NCBI RefSeq assembly: GCF_001990485.1
Contig: NZ_LBFC01000006.1
Span: 62,001 to 126,000 of the forward strand
Source of the DNA: Thermosipho affectus
GTDB lineage: Bacteria > Thermotogota > Thermotogae > Thermotogales > Fervidobacteriaceae
Length of the DNA: 64,000 nt
Direction of reading: 5' to 3'
Shown here piece by piece: positions 47,329-56,704 of this stretch. The position numbers and the translations under genes are program-made. The notes under the pieces are model-generated. The model saw only the letters and a program-made list of their open reading frames with translations, did no database searches and was not told the origin of the DNA. Numbering within the stretch: position 1 is the first letter of the stretch; each line of letters opens with the position of its first letter.

Positions 47329-48357
47329 ATGATAAATAAAAAGGGATGTCCATATGGAACGCACAGGGTTATTGAACCAGAAGGTTTTTTACCACAAGCT
47401 GCAAAAAAAATAGATAACAACATGGAAATCTATTCCAACGAAATACTAATAGATGTAAAGACTTTAAACGTGGACTCTGCAAGCTTCACTCAGATAAAAA
47501 ATTCGTGTAACAACAATATCGAATGCATAAAAAAAACAATTCTCTCAATAGTAAAAGAAAAGGGAAAGCTTCAAAATCCCGTAACTGGTAGTGGTGGTAT
47601 GTTAATAGGGACTGTTAAAGAAATAGGAAAAGATTTAAAAACAGATCTAAAGGTAGGAGATAAAATTGCAACCCTTGTATCTCTTTCCCTTACCCCACTA
47701 AAAATTGACGAAATTCTAGATATCAAAATTGATGCAGAACAAGTGGATATAAAGGGAAAAGCAATATTATTCGAAACGGGAATTTACGCAAAACTTCCAG
47801 ATGACATTCCAGAAAAACTTGCACTTGCCGTTTTAGATGTTGCAGGTGCACCAGCGCAAGTAAATAAACTTGTAAAACCTGGAATGACAGTTGCAATAAT
47901 AGGTGGTGGAAAATCTGGAATACTCTGCACCTATCAAGCAATGAAAAATGTTGGAAAAAATGGTAAAGTTATTGTAATAGAATATTCTAAGGAAAATGCT
48001 CAAAAAATAATTGATTTAAACCTTGCACACCACGTAATAGTCGCAGATGCCACAAAACCTGTGGAAGTATACCAAAAATTCACAGAAGTTAGTGAACTTG
48101 CAGATGTAACTATTAACAACGTTAACGTCGAAGGTACTGAAATGTCTTCTATATTAATTACTAAAGATGAAGGAATAATTTATTTCTTTAGTATGGCAAC
48201 ATCTTTCACTCGGGCAGCCTTGGGAGCTGAAGGTGTGGGAAAAGACGTAACTATGATAATTGGAAATGGATATACTAAGGGTCACGCACAACTAAGTTTG
48301 AATATTATCAAAGAATCTAATGAAATAAGAAAGCTATTTGAATCAAAATATTGTTAA
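47329..48357 (+). CDS. kdd: 3,5-diaminohexanoate dehydrogenase
   Basis: 342 residues, zinc-independent medium-chain-dehydrogenase-like protein with Rossmann motif VAIIGGGKSGILCTYQA (about 200) and the opening KGCPYGTHRVIEPEGFLPQ typical of Kdd. Oxidises L-erythro-3,5-diaminohexanoate to 3-keto-5-aminohexanoate with NAD(P)+. AGGAGG lies before the ATG. Confidence 0.94.
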   Translation: MINKKGCPYGTHRVIEPEGFLPQAAKKIDNNMEIYSNEILIDVKTLNVDSASFTQIKNSCNNNIECIKKTILSIVKEKGKLQNPVTGSGGMLIGTVKEIGKDLKTDLKVGDKIATLVSLSLTPLKIDEILDIKIDAEQVDIKGKAILFETGIYAKLPDDIPEKLALAVLDVAGAPAQVNKLVKPGMTVAIIGGGKSGILCTYQAMKNVGKNGKVIVIEYSKENAQKIIDLNLAHHVIVADATKPVEVYQKFTEVSELADVTINNVNVEGTEMSSILITKDEGIIYFFSMATSFTRAALGAEGVGKDVTMIIGNGYTKGHAQLSLNIIKESNEIRKLFESKYC

Positions 48358-48369
48358 TGGGGGGATAGG

Positions 48370-49641
48370 ATGAGACATTATAAAGATATACCACTTTGGA
48401 AAGATGTAACAGAAGAAGAATGGAATGATTGGAAATGGCAAATAAGAAACAGAATAACAGACGTAGACACTTTAAAAAAAGTAATCAACCTTACCAAGGA
48501 AGAAGAAGAGGGAATAAGACAAAGCCTTAAAACTTTGAGAATGGCAATAACACCTTATTACGCCTCACTTATGGATCCTGATAATCCAAAATGCCCCATT
48601 AGAAGACAAGCAGTACCTACAATAAAAGAACTTGAACTAAAACCTTGGGATATGGTTGATCCACTACACGAGGATGAAGATTCTCCAGTTCCAGGATTAA
48701 CACACAGATATCCAGATAGGGTTTTGTTTTTAATTACCGATATGTGTGCTATGTATTGTAGACACTGTACAAGAAGAAGATTTGCAGGTCAACATGATAG
48801 AGCTAGAACAAAAAGTGAAATAGATGCAGCTATCGAATACATAAGGGAAACTCCTGAAGTTAGAGATGTATTACTTTCCGGTGGAGACGCATTACTTGCT
48901 GGAATCGATATGCTTGAATACATATTAAAAGAATTGAGAAAGATAAAACATGTGGAGATAATTAGAATAGGAACAAGGGCACCTGTAGTCATTCCACAAA
49001 TCGTTACAAAAGAACTCACCAATATGCTAAAAAAATATCATCCAATATGGATTAATATGCAATTTAACCATCCAAAAGAAATAACACCTGAAAGTTCGAA
49101 AGCTTGTGAAATGCTTGCAGATTCCGGTATTCCATTGGGAAATCAATCTGTACTTTTACGTGGAATAAACGACAGTCCATATATCATGATGGAACTTGTC
49201 CACCAACTTGTAAAAATAAGGGTAAGACCGTACTATATTTACCAATGTGATCTTTCACAAGGAATTTCTCACTTTAGAACATCCATTGGAACTGGATTGA
49301 GAATAATAGAAAGCTTAATTGGACATACTTCAGGTTTTTGTGTTCCAACATACGTTGTCGATGCACCAGCAGGTGGTGGGAAAATTAGGTTAATGCCTCA
49401 ATATCTAATCTCTTATTCAAATAACACCGCAATTTTACGTAATTATGAAGGTGTTATCGTTGCATATCACGAACCAGAAGAAACAAAATCAGATGTAGAC
49501 GATAGTGAATACAGAAGAAAATATGAGTTTACAGGCATTGCCTCTCTTTATGAAAGCAAAAAAATATCCATCGAACCTACACACCTTGAAAGACATGAAA
49601 GAATCAAAAACTGGAAAGAAAAAAGGGGAGAAAAAAGATGA
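48370..49641 (+). CDS. kamA: Lysine 2,3-aminomutase
   Basis: 423 residues, radical SAM/PLP enzyme: CAMYCRHC (CxxxCxxC, about 126) for the 4Fe-4S cluster, the PLP lysine in [11 protein letters not shown] (about 340) and a C-terminal extension. Converts L-lysine to L-beta-lysine. Length and the following kamD/kamE genes support a catabolic lysine enzyme rather than an EF-P-modifying EpmB. GGGG precedes the ATG at 48370; its stop overlaps the MaoC start by 4 bases. Confidence 0.96.
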   Translation: MRHYKDIPLWKDVTEEEWNDWKWQIRNRITDVDTLKKVINLTKEEEEGIRQSLKTLRMAITPYYASLMDPDNPKCPIRRQAVPTIKELELKPWDMVDPLHEDEDSPVPGLTHRYPDRVLFLITDMCAMYCRHCTRRRFAGQHDRARTKSEIDAAIEYIRETPEVRDVLLSGGDALLAGIDMLEYILKELRKIKHVEIIRIGTRAPVVIPQIVTKELTNMLKKYHPIWINMQFNHPKEITPESSKACEMLADSGIPLGNQSVLLRGINDSPYIMMELVHQLVKIRVRPYYIYQCDLSQGISHFRTSIGTGLRIIESLIGHTSGFCVPTYVVDAPAGGGKIRLMPQYLISYSNNTAILRNYEGVIVAYHEPEETKSDVDDSEYRRKYEFTGIASLYESKKISIEPTHLERHERIKNWKEKRGEKR

Positions 49642-50048
49642 AATATGAAGAATTAAGCGTTGGCCAAACATATGAAAAGGTTATAAAGGTAGAAGAAAAA
49701 CATGTATTTCAATTTGCAGAAATTACGGGAGACAAAAATCCTGTACATATTGATGAAGAATATGCCAAAAAATCTATTTTTGGAGGAAGAATTGCCCACG
49801 GCATTCTTCTCCTTGGTTATATTTCATATGTTTTGGGAATGGAGTTCCCAGGTCCTGGAACAATATACATGTCACAAAACGCAAAATTTTTAAGGCCTGT
49901 ATATGTAGAAAAAAACATAAAAATAAAAATAAAAGTATTGGAAAAGCATGATGAAAAAAAGAGGATAAAAGTTTCCACGTTAATTTTTAACGAAAAAGAC
50001 GAATTATGTGTGGAAGGAGATGCTCTACTTTCGTTAAAATTCCTTTGA
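49638..50048 (+). CDS. MaoC-like (R)-specific enoyl-CoA hydratase
   Basis: 136 residues, one hotdog with the hydratase-2 motif: catalytic Asp and His in [15 protein letters not shown], then [13 protein letters not shown]. Similar to PhaJ and to short 3-hydroxybutyryl-CoA dehydratases. Within this operon its obvious substrate is crotonyl-CoA from Kal, giving 3-hydroxybutyryl-CoA. ATGA overlap with kamA. This gene is not part of the kam operons I know from Clostridium or Fusobacterium. Confidence 0.85.
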   Translation: MKYEELSVGQTYEKVIKVEEKHVFQFAEITGDKNPVHIDEEYAKKSIFGGRIAHGILLLGYISYVLGMEFPGPGTIYMSQNAKFLRPVYVEKNIKIKIKVLEKHDEKKRIKVSTLIFNEKDELCVEGDALLSLKFL

Positions 50049-51010
50049 TAAATTTGTTTAAAAAATTCAAAACAATAGCAATTGTAGGATTGGAAAAAAA
50101 CACAGGAAAAACAGAAACGTTTAATTTTCTGCTAAAGCATTTGCAGAAAGATTTCGTATTGGGAGTCACATCAATTGGGATTGATGGTGAAGATACAGAT
50201 CAAGTAACTTTCACAAAAAAACCAAACATATTAGTCGATAATGGGATCTTATTTGTAACTACAGAAAATTTTTACAAAAGGAAAAATTTTCTTTCAGAAA
50301 TACTATATGTTTCAGACAGAAGCACATCAACGGGAAGAGTAATAATTGCAAAGGCACTTGAAAAAGGAAAAATAATTTTATCAGGCCCCACTACAATCCA
50401 ATGGCTCAAAGAAATAAATTCAATACTTCAAACATTTGGAGTAGAAAAAATACTAATAGACGGGGCTTTGTCTAGAATAAGTAGTTCAACATTAAGCGAT
50501 GCAGTAGTACTTTCAACTGGTGCTGCAGTAAGTTTGGATATAGAAAAAATAGTTGAAAAAACATTGGATTTATTTTACAAAATAAATCTTCCTTTATACC
50601 CTGAAAAGTTGGATATAAAATCAGGTATATTTACAAAAGATTTAAAACTAATAGCACGTTCATCTTTAAATATCAATGATTTAAGTTTAATAAAAGACCA
50701 AAAGGAAATTCTAATAGGCGGGGCATTAACGGAAAAATTTTTAAGGAAATTGATAAATAATAATACCTATCCAACTTTGGTAGTTAAGGATTTTTCAAAA
50801 ATATTTGTAAATAGTTTTTATTTAAAACTCTATCAAAAAAAAGGTGGAAAGATATTGGTGCTACACAAGCCAAATTTGTGTTTAGTTACGGTAAACCCAT
50901 ATTCCCCAAATGGCTTTGTAATAGACGACAAACTACTAATCGAAAAACTATCAAGTAAAATAAAATTACCCATATTAAACGTTAGAAAGGTTGAAGGTGA
51001 ATGGATATAG
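50045..51010 (+). CDS. KamB-like P-loop protein
   Basis: About 321 residues with an N-terminal P-loop (IAIVGLEKNTGKTETFNFLL, a G-x5-GKT form as in CobB/MobB-type proteins), then segments IILSGPTTIQWLKEIN and VEKILIDGALSRISSSTLSDAVVLSTGAAVS. In other lysine-fermenting bacteria the two genes beside kamD/kamE are called kamB and kamC and are suspected to reactivate the B12 enzyme; I infer the same here. Start uncertain: TTG at 50045 overlaps the MaoC stop (TTGA); an ATG at 50006 gives 13 more residues. Confidence 0.7.
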   Translation: MINLFKKFKTIAIVGLEKNTGKTETFNFLLKHLQKDFVLGVTSIGIDGEDTDQVTFTKKPNILVDNGILFVTTENFYKRKNFLSEILYVSDRSTSTGRVIIAKALEKGKIILSGPTTIQWLKEINSILQTFGVEKILIDGALSRISSSTLSDAVVLSTGAAVSLDIEKIVEKTLDLFYKINLPLYPEKLDIKSGIFTKDLKLIARSSLNINDLSLIKDQKEILIGGALTEKFLRKLINNNTYPTLVVKDFSKIFVNSFYLKLYQKKGGKILVLHKPNLCLVTVNPYSPNGFVIDDKLLIEKLSSKIKLPILNVRKVEGEWI

Positions 51011-52341
51011 GCTTTGATTACATCAAACAAAATTTGGACTTTTCCTCGCAAATTGGCAAAAGATACCTTGAAAATCTAAATCTTTTATCGGATAAAGATA
51101 CAATACAATTACATCTAAAAGCTATGGAAAAATTGTTTGATATACCAATTGATAAAATCAAAAACATTCTCTCACACTTTCAGGATATACTTAAAACTAT
51201 AAATAAATTAACAACTGGAACAACACTTGATGAAATTGAACTGTTTCAATTAAAACAATTCTCATACTTTTCAAACGAATTATTTGAAATTCTCAAAGAT
51301 TTAAATCTTCTGGATTGCTTTAAGCTTGAAAAATTACATAAACCTTTCCAAATTCTAGATCCAGAAAACCAAAATCTTCCAACCTTTTACATATACAGTA
51401 GCTATGACAAAGAACTTGAAAATATAAGAAAAGAAAAAGCTAAAATAAAAGATGAGGAAAAATTACTCAAGCTATCTATAAAAGAAAAAGAAATAGAGGA
51501 AAAAATATGCAAAAATCTTTCCGAAAGATTATCCAGACATTCACATAATTTTTTAAAAAACTATGAAACTATTGGATTTTTGGATCTTTCCATATCAAAA
51601 ATGGAACTTTCCAAAAAACTGGATCTAAAAAAACCCAATATATCGGAGCAACTTACTATAAAGCTTTCTAAACTTTTTAACCCTGAAGTAAAAGAAATAC
51701 TCGAAAATACCGGAAAACATTTTCAAAAAGTAGATATAACCTTAAAAAACGGCACACAAATTATAACCGGTGCAAATATGGGTGGAAAAACTATTCTTTT
51801 AAAAACAATAGCACTTTCTCAAATTCTATTTCAAAAAGGATTTTATATTCCAGCGGAAAACGCCTTTTTGCCAATTTTTGATGATATCTTCTTTATTTCA
51901 GGAGATTTTCAAGATGAAAAACTTGGACTTTCTTCATTTGCCGCTGAAATGAAAATTTTAAATAACATATTTAAACAAATACAAAGTAATAAAAAATTTT
52001 TGATTTTACTTGATGAACCTGCACGTACGACAAACCCATTAGAAGGAAGAGCTATAGTTAAAGCAATTGCAAAGTTATTTAACAAACCAAATATAGTATG
52101 CGCAATAACTACACATTTTGACAATGTACTATCTTCAAATATGCGTCATTTAAGAGTTAAGGGATTAAAAGATATAGAAAAAATAGACAAAAACAAAGAA
52201 TTACAAGATTATTTTGACTATTCACTTGAAGAAATAACGCAAAAAAATTCTCCAAAAGAAGCAATAAAAATATTAAAATTACTAGATATAGACAACAATA
52301 TAGTGGAAAAAATAGAGGAGGTATTGGAAAATGGAGAGTAA
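51001..52341 (+). CDS. KamC-like MutS-family ATPase
   Basis: 446 residues. C-terminal MutS-type ATPase: Walker A TGANMGGKTILLKTIALSQ (about 257), Walker B FLILLDEPARTTNPLEGRA, and the TTHFD switch. The N-terminal half has a helical lever/clamp-like region (KEKAKIKDEEKLLKLSIKEK). It lacks the mismatch-recognition domain, so DNA repair is unlikely; a chaperone-like reactivase for lysine 5,6-aminomutase is the best guess from position. Overlaps both neighbours (10-11 bases). Confidence 0.75.
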   Translation: MDIGFDYIKQNLDFSSQIGKRYLENLNLLSDKDTIQLHLKAMEKLFDIPIDKIKNILSHFQDILKTINKLTTGTTLDEIELFQLKQFSYFSNELFEILKDLNLLDCFKLEKLHKPFQILDPENQNLPTFYIYSSYDKELENIRKEKAKIKDEEKLLKLSIKEKEIEEKICKNLSERLSRHSHNFLKNYETIGFLDLSISKMELSKKLDLKKPNISEQLTIKLSKLFNPEVKEILENTGKHFQKVDITLKNGTQIITGANMGGKTILLKTIALSQILFQKGFYIPAENAFLPIFDDIFFISGDFQDEKLGLSSFAAEMKILNNIFKQIQSNKKFLILLDEPARTTNPLEGRAIVKAIAKLFNKPNIVCAITTHFDNVLSSNMRHLRVKGLKDIEKIDKNKELQDYFDYSLEEITQKNSPKEAIKILKLLDIDNNIVEKIEEVLENGE

Positions 52342-53893
52342 ACTAGGACTTGATTTCAAAAAAGTAGACTACGCAAAAAAACTTGCCCAAAAAATAGCCA
52401 AAGATATAAAAGAATTCGTAGAACCTCGCTCCACAACTTCTATCGAAAGAACAATATGCAGATTTTTAGGTATAGATGGAACAAATAATGAAAAAGTTCC
52501 TCTTCCAAATGTCGTTGTTGATCACTTAAAAGAAAAAGGAATTTTAGAACAAGGTGCAGCATATTTTATTGGAAACGCAATGATAGAAACAGAACTCTCC
52601 CCACAAGAAATAGCAGAAAAAATAGCTAAAAAAGAATTGGATTTAAGCAAAGTAAAAACACATTCCATAGAAAATGTATTGGATATTCTAAATCCATTAG
52701 TTGAAAGTACAATAAACCGCATAAAAGAAAATAAAAACATACGAGAAAAAATGATAAATGAAATTGGTGATGGAAAGCAACCATATCTTTATGTAATAGT
52801 TGCCACGGGAAATATATACGAAGATGTCGTTCAGGCACAGGCTGCCGCACGACAAGGTGCAGATATAATTGCGGTAATTCGTTCTACTGCACAAAGTTTA
52901 CTTGACTATGTACCATATGGCCCAACTACAGAAGGTTTTGGGGGAACTTATGCTACTCAGGAAAACTTTAAAATAATGAGGAAAGCACTAGATGAGGTTT
53001 CCCGCGAAGTCGGAAGATATATCAGACAAGTAAATTATGCATCAGGCCTTTGTATGCCAGAAATAGCTGCAATGGGAGCTATTGAAAGATTAGATATGAT
53101 GTTAAACGATGCCCTTTACGGCATCCTATTTCGGGATATTAATATGCAAAGAACTATAATTGATCAGCATTTTTCAAGAGTAATAAATGGATTTGCTGGG
53201 ATAATAATAAACACAGGTGAGGACAATTATCTTACAACGGCCGATGCATATCAAGAAGCACATACCGTTCTTGCCTCACAATTTATAAACGAACAACTTG
53301 CATTAATAGCAAATCTTCCCGAAGAACAAATGGGTTTAGGCCACGCATTTGAAATGAATCCTGATCTTGAAAATGGCTTTTTATACGAGCTTGCACAAGC
53401 TCAAATGACAAGAGAAATATTTCCAAAAGCTCCTTTAAAATACATGCCTCCAACAAAATATATGACAGGAAATATATTCAAAGGACTAGTTCAAGATGCA
53501 ATGTTCAACGTAATTTCAATTTGGACTAAACAAGGAATCCAACTTCTAGGCATGTTAACTGAAGCTATCCATACTCCATTTATGTCAGATAGATACCTCG
53601 CAATTGAAACGGCAAAATACATATTTAATAACATGAAAAACATAGGAGATGAAATATACTTTAAAGAAAATGGTTTAATACAAAATAGAGCCAAACAAGT
53701 TTTAAATGAAGCTATAGAACTCCTCGAAAAAATATCAGAAATCGGGCTTTTTAAAGCTTTAAGTTTAGGAGTCTTTGCAAATATAAAAAGACCAATAAAT
53801 GGTGGAAAAGGACTTGACGGAGTATTTATGAAAGGCAAAAATTATATAAACCCATTTTTTGATAAAATGTTAGAAAGAAGGTGTCAAGAATGA
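52331..53893 (+). CDS. kamD: Lysine 5,6-aminomutase alpha subunit
   Basis: 520 residues, the TIM-barrel subunit. Distinctive segments: PRSTTSIERTICRFLGIDG near the start, GADIIAVIRSTAQSLLDYVPYGPTTEGFGGTYATQENF in mid-protein (given here in part), LPEEQMGLGHAFEMNP and YMTGNIFKG. With KamE and adenosylcobalamin it moves the 6-amino group of beta-lysine to C5, giving 3,5-diaminohexanoate. GAGGAGG precedes the ATG inside the kamC end. Confidence 0.96.
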   Translation: MESKLGLDFKKVDYAKKLAQKIAKDIKEFVEPRSTTSIERTICRFLGIDGTNNEKVPLPNVVVDHLKEKGILEQGAAYFIGNAMIETELSPQEIAEKIAKKELDLSKVKTHSIENVLDILNPLVESTINRIKENKNIREKMINEIGDGKQPYLYVIVATGNIYEDVVQAQAAARQGADIIAVIRSTAQSLLDYVPYGPTTEGFGGTYATQENFKIMRKALDEVSREVGRYIRQVNYASGLCMPEIAAMGAIERLDMMLNDALYGILFRDINMQRTIIDQHFSRVINGFAGIIINTGEDNYLTTADAYQEAHTVLASQFINEQLALIANLPEEQMGLGHAFEMNPDLENGFLYELAQAQMTREIFPKAPLKYMPPTKYMTGNIFKGLVQDAMFNVISIWTKQGIQLLGMLTEAIHTPFMSDRYLAIETAKYIFNNMKNIGDEIYFKENGLIQNRAKQVLNEAIELLEKISEIGLFKALSLGVFANIKRPINGGKGLDGVFMKGKNYINPFFDKMLERRCQE

Positions 53894-54672
53894 GTGGATA
53901 CAATCTTGAAAAAAAGAATATAGATAAAACACTAAACCTTAAAGCGGTTAAACCCTACGGTGACACCATGAATGATGGGAAATTACAAGTAAGTTTTACA
54001 CTACCTGTACCATTTGGAGATGAAGCAACAGAAGCGGCAAAAATACTAATGAAAAAAATGGGTCTTGAAAATCCACAAATAGTATTTTCAAAAGAATTAA
54101 CAAAGGGGTTTACATTTTTCATTGGCTATGGAGATTGCATTCACACAATAGACTATACAAGTATACATGTTCCAAAAGTCCACGTTGAGGAAATGACAAT
54201 GTATGAGATAGATAAATTTATAAAAGAAAAAATAGGCAGAAAAATAGTAGTAGTAGGTGCCACTATAGGAACTGACGCACACACAGTTGGGCTAGATGCT
54301 ATTTTAAACATGAAAGGATTTGCCGGACACTACGGACTTGAAAGATACGAAATGTTCGAAATATACAACATGGGAAGTCAAGTACCAGTTGAAGAATTTG
54401 TAAAAAAAGCAATCGAGGTTAACGCAGATGCATTACTTGTCTCACAAACCGTTACTCAAAAAAATATACATATAAAACACCTTACCGAACTTGTGGAATT
54501 ACTTGAAGCAGAAGGCTTAAGAGAAAAATTAGTATTGGTAGTTGGCGGGCCAAGAATAACACATGAGCTTGCAAAAGAACTGGGATACGATGCGGGGTTT
54601 GGCCCTAATACATTTGCAGAACATGTAGGTTCATTCCTTGCGCATGAAGTATATAAAAGATTAAATAAATAA
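53890..54672 (+). CDS. kamE: Lysine 5,6-aminomutase beta subunit (B12/PLP binding)
   Basis: 260 residues from the ATG at 53890, which overlaps the kamD stop (ATGA) and follows AAGAAGG; an in-frame GTG lies three codons upstream. The base-off cobalamin motif DxHxxG is in GTDAHTVGLD (about 129-134), and the Lys in NMKGFAGHYG (about 142) corresponds to the PLP lysine 144 known for the clostridial enzyme. Contributes both cofactors to the KamD barrel. Last gene of the operon; a terminator follows at once. Confidence 0.96.
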   Translation: MSGYNLEKKNIDKTLNLKAVKPYGDTMNDGKLQVSFTLPVPFGDEATEAAKILMKKMGLENPQIVFSKELTKGFTFFIGYGDCIHTIDYTSIHVPKVHVEEMTMYEIDKFIKEKIGRKIVVVGATIGTDAHTVGLDAILNMKGFAGHYGLERYEMFEIYNMGSQVPVEEFVKKAIEVNADALLVSQTVTQKNIHIKHLTELVELLEAEGLREKLVLVVGGPRITHELAKELGYDAGFGPNTFAEHVGSFLAHEVYKRLNK

Positions 54673-54687
54673 GGGGCAAAAGCCCCT
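54672..54687. terminator. Terminator of the lysine fermentation operon
   Basis: Six-base stem AGGGGC/GCCCCT with AAAA loop, followed on the plus strand by ATTTTTTT. It begins at the kamE stop and includes part of the MFS stop codon on the other strand. Confidence 0.88.
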
Positions 54688-55828
54688 ATTTTTTTATTAA
54701 AAACCTTATTTGAATAAAAAATACTATAATCGTCAACAATAGTCCAAAAATTCCAAGCCCCTTTATCCCAGAAAAATAATCCAAAAAAGTTCCACCAATT
54801 AATGGACCAAAACCAAACAAAAGACCAATTACAGCTTCATGAAATCCTCCTTGCTTTCCCTGATCATCTTCTTCAGAATGAAGCCCATAGTATATTGCAA
54901 ATGTATATGGAATAGCGTAACACATTCCACTCAAGAAAGAAATTACCAAAAATAACATTGGCGATGGTTTAAAAAACATAAGAAGGGAAGTTACCGGCAA
55001 TACTAATAAAAAATAAAAAGAAACCTTTGGTTTTCCCACCCAAAAGTTAAATTTCCCCATAAATAAAAAAGTCAAAAAAACTGACAAATTTGCAAAGGCA
55101 ATTAAAAATCCTGTTAAACTAAGCGCCGTACCATATGAACTTATTAATTTTGGAAAAAGAGCCAAAACTGACGTATACAAAAGTCCTGAAAAAAACAACG
55201 TACTTCTATACACCAACCTATATTTTTTTATATTTTTCACTATCTTTTCCATTTTAAAATTGCAACACAAAAGTCTTATGTAATTTCCAAAGCTTTTATA
55301 ATCATACCAAACAAAAATACTCATAGTAGTAGAAAGAAATAAACCATATCCAAATATTATTTGTGGATATTTTACAGTCATAAATGGTCCCAAAGCCATC
55401 CCAATGATATTTCCAAAACTCCACGAAAGATTAAATCTCATAACTGTTTTAGAATGTGGAAAGTTTGCTAACGATTCGCTTTTTGATATTAGTCCCTCAA
55501 TTTGAGGATAAAAACTTCCAAAAAATAAGTTTGATATAACAGCTATTACTACTAAAGAAAATACACCTGATAAATTCAATGAAACAACTAAAAAGAAAAA
55601 ATACAGTAAAAACTCCACTATCAATATCTTTTTATAACCAAACTTATCACCAAGATGACCTATACTAATACTAGTTATCACGTAAGAAAGTGCACCAAAA
55701 AAATTTATCATACCAATCTGAGAATATGCTAACCCCAACTTCGAACCCATTGAGTTTACATATGAAGTTATTAAATAAAACAATATAGAGAAACATACTG
55801 AAATAAAATGATATCTGTGAAATCTCAT
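54686..55828 (-). CDS. MFS transporter, unknown substrate
   Basis: 380 residues, about eleven to twelve membrane helices; the loop GHLGDKFGYKKIL between helices 2 and 3 is the MFS signature (GxLxDrxGrkk). The second half resembles oligosaccharide/drug-type carriers only weakly. GGGGGAG precedes the ATG. It converges with the kam operon, sharing its terminator, so coupling to lysine metabolism is not implied. Confidence 0.85.
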   Translation of the reverse strand: MRFHRYHFISVCFSILFYLITSYVNSMGSKLGLAYSQIGMINFFGALSYVITSISIGHLGDKFGYKKILIVEFLLYFFFLVVSLNLSGVFSLVVIAVISNLFFGSFYPQIEGLISKSESLANFPHSKTVMRFNLSWSFGNIIGMALGPFMTVKYPQIIFGYGLFLSTTMSIFVWYDYKSFGNYIRLLCCNFKMEKIVKNIKKYRLVYRSTLFFSGLLYTSVLALFPKLISSYGTALSLTGFLIAFANLSVFLTFLFMGKFNFWVGKPKVSFYFLLVLPVTSLLMFFKPSPMLFLVISFLSGMCYAIPYTFAIYYGLHSEEDDQGKQGGFHEAVIGLLFGFGPLIGGTFLDYFSGIKGLGIFGLLLTIIVFFIQIRFLIKK

Positions 55829-56323
55829 ACAACTCCCCCTTCGTAATTAAAAAATTTATAGCTATCCCAATAAATCTTACAGTGATAAATATAAATTTAG
55901 AAGTCATAGTATGAAAATTATCGTTATTAATCTACTTTTTCTTACCTTTCATTATAAAAAAACCTCAATAGATTGAGAAATCATTTATGCCGTAAATAAC
56001 ACTAATAAAAATCTCCAATTCCGTCATAAAATTGTCACAAAATGTTTTGTTATTCTACTATAAACGATGAAATTGACAACCAATGTGCTACCAAATAATA
56101 TCTAGTAAATTCTAATATTCTTAAAAAGTAATATTTTGAAGATTTTACCACAACAATCTTTTCATCATCTTATGCAAAAAATCTTCAGCCTTTATAGTAA
56201 TTTTCTCCACAAATTTGTAAAAAATCTCAAGAAAATTACTACGAATGTTTTCACAGTCAACAAATGAAAAACAATTCCTTCTCGATACTAACACCTAAAA
56301 CGCTTCCAGACTAGATAAAAAAA
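55829..56323. other. Gene-poor spacer between the MFS gene and the tRNA genes
   Basis: About 495 AT-rich bases. It includes the MFS leader, a weak hairpin CTCAA-TAGA-TTGAG (55964-55977) with seven T after it on the minus strand, and a 49-codon minus-strand frame (56294-56145) described separately. No recognised gene, RNA or mobile element. Confidence 0.6.
56145..56294 (-). other. Short open frame, possible gene remnant
   Basis: 49 codons from GTG, reading VSRRNCFSFVDCENIRSNF and later TIKAEDFLHKMMKRLLW. The composition looks protein-like, with an amphipathic C-terminal helix, but there is no ribosome binding site and I recognise no family. It could be the tail of a decayed gene or chance. 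Confidence 0.2.
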
Positions 56324-56347
56324 GGTAGAACCATTTTCGGTTCCACC
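56324..56347 (-). terminator. Terminator of the tRNA operon
   Basis: Nine-pair stem (56339-56347 with 56324-56332, one G-U pair) followed by seven T on the minus strand, seven bases after the encoded CCA of the initiator tRNA. Confidence 0.88.
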
Positions 56348-56353
56348 TTTTTC

Positions 56354-56430
56354 TGGTAGCGGGGGCAGGATTTGAACCTGCGGCCTTTGGGTTATGAGCC
56401 CAACGAGCTTCCAGACTGCTCCACCCCGCA
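56354..56430 (-). tRNA. Initiator tRNA-Met (CAU)
   Basis: 77 bases including encoded CCA. Anticodon CAT in loop CTCATAA; three G-C pairs (GGG/CCC) at the base of the anticodon stem and an A11-U24 pair in the D stem are initiator hallmarks. The 1-72 position is unpaired (U1, U72), as initiators need, although C1-A72 is the E. coli form. T loop TTCAAAT. Confidence 0.95.
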
Positions 56431-56462
56431 TCGTATATAACAACACTGCTATTATTCTCAAG

Positions 56463-56552
56463 TGGTGCCGGGGATCGGACTCGAACCGACACGGAGGTGT
56501 AACCCCCAGCGGATTTTAAGTCCGCTGCGTCTCCCAATTCCGCCACCCCGGC
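56463..56552 (-). tRNA. tRNA-Leu (UAA)
   Basis: 90 bases including encoded CCA. Anticodon TAA in loop CTTAAAA with stem GCGGA/TCCGC, a long variable arm typical of class II tRNAs, T arm GTCGGTTCGAGTCCGAT and acceptor GCCGGGG/CCCCGGC. It is 32 bases upstream of the initiator tRNA and shares its promoter and terminator. Confidence 0.96.
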
Positions 56553-56565
56553 GTCACCGTAATTT

Positions 56566-56593
56566 ATTTTAACATAAAATGTAAAATAGTCAA
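56566..56593 (-). promoter_or_regulatory. Promoter of the tRNA-Leu/tRNA-fMet operon
   Basis: Minus strand TTGACT (56593-56588), 16-base spacer, TAAAAT (56571-56566), about 14 bases before the mature tRNA-Leu. Confidence 0.8.
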
Positions 56594-56704
56594 TACCTTT
56601 TGAAGAGTGTTTCAAAAAATAGGATTATATAAAACAAATCTGAGGAAAAATCAAATAAAAAAATTGAAATAGCTATATCATATTGTTCATGAAAATAAAA
56701 AATT

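Noticed and set aside
48370-49641. EpmB (EF-P beta-lysylation enzyme) as an identity for kamA
   Set aside because: The length, C-terminal extension and adjacency to kamD/kamE, kdd and kce indicate lysine catabolism.
51001-52341. MutS2 or MutS DNA repair function
   Set aside because: Only the ATPase core matches; no mismatch-binding, clamp-interaction or Smr domain, and the gene lies within the kam operon.
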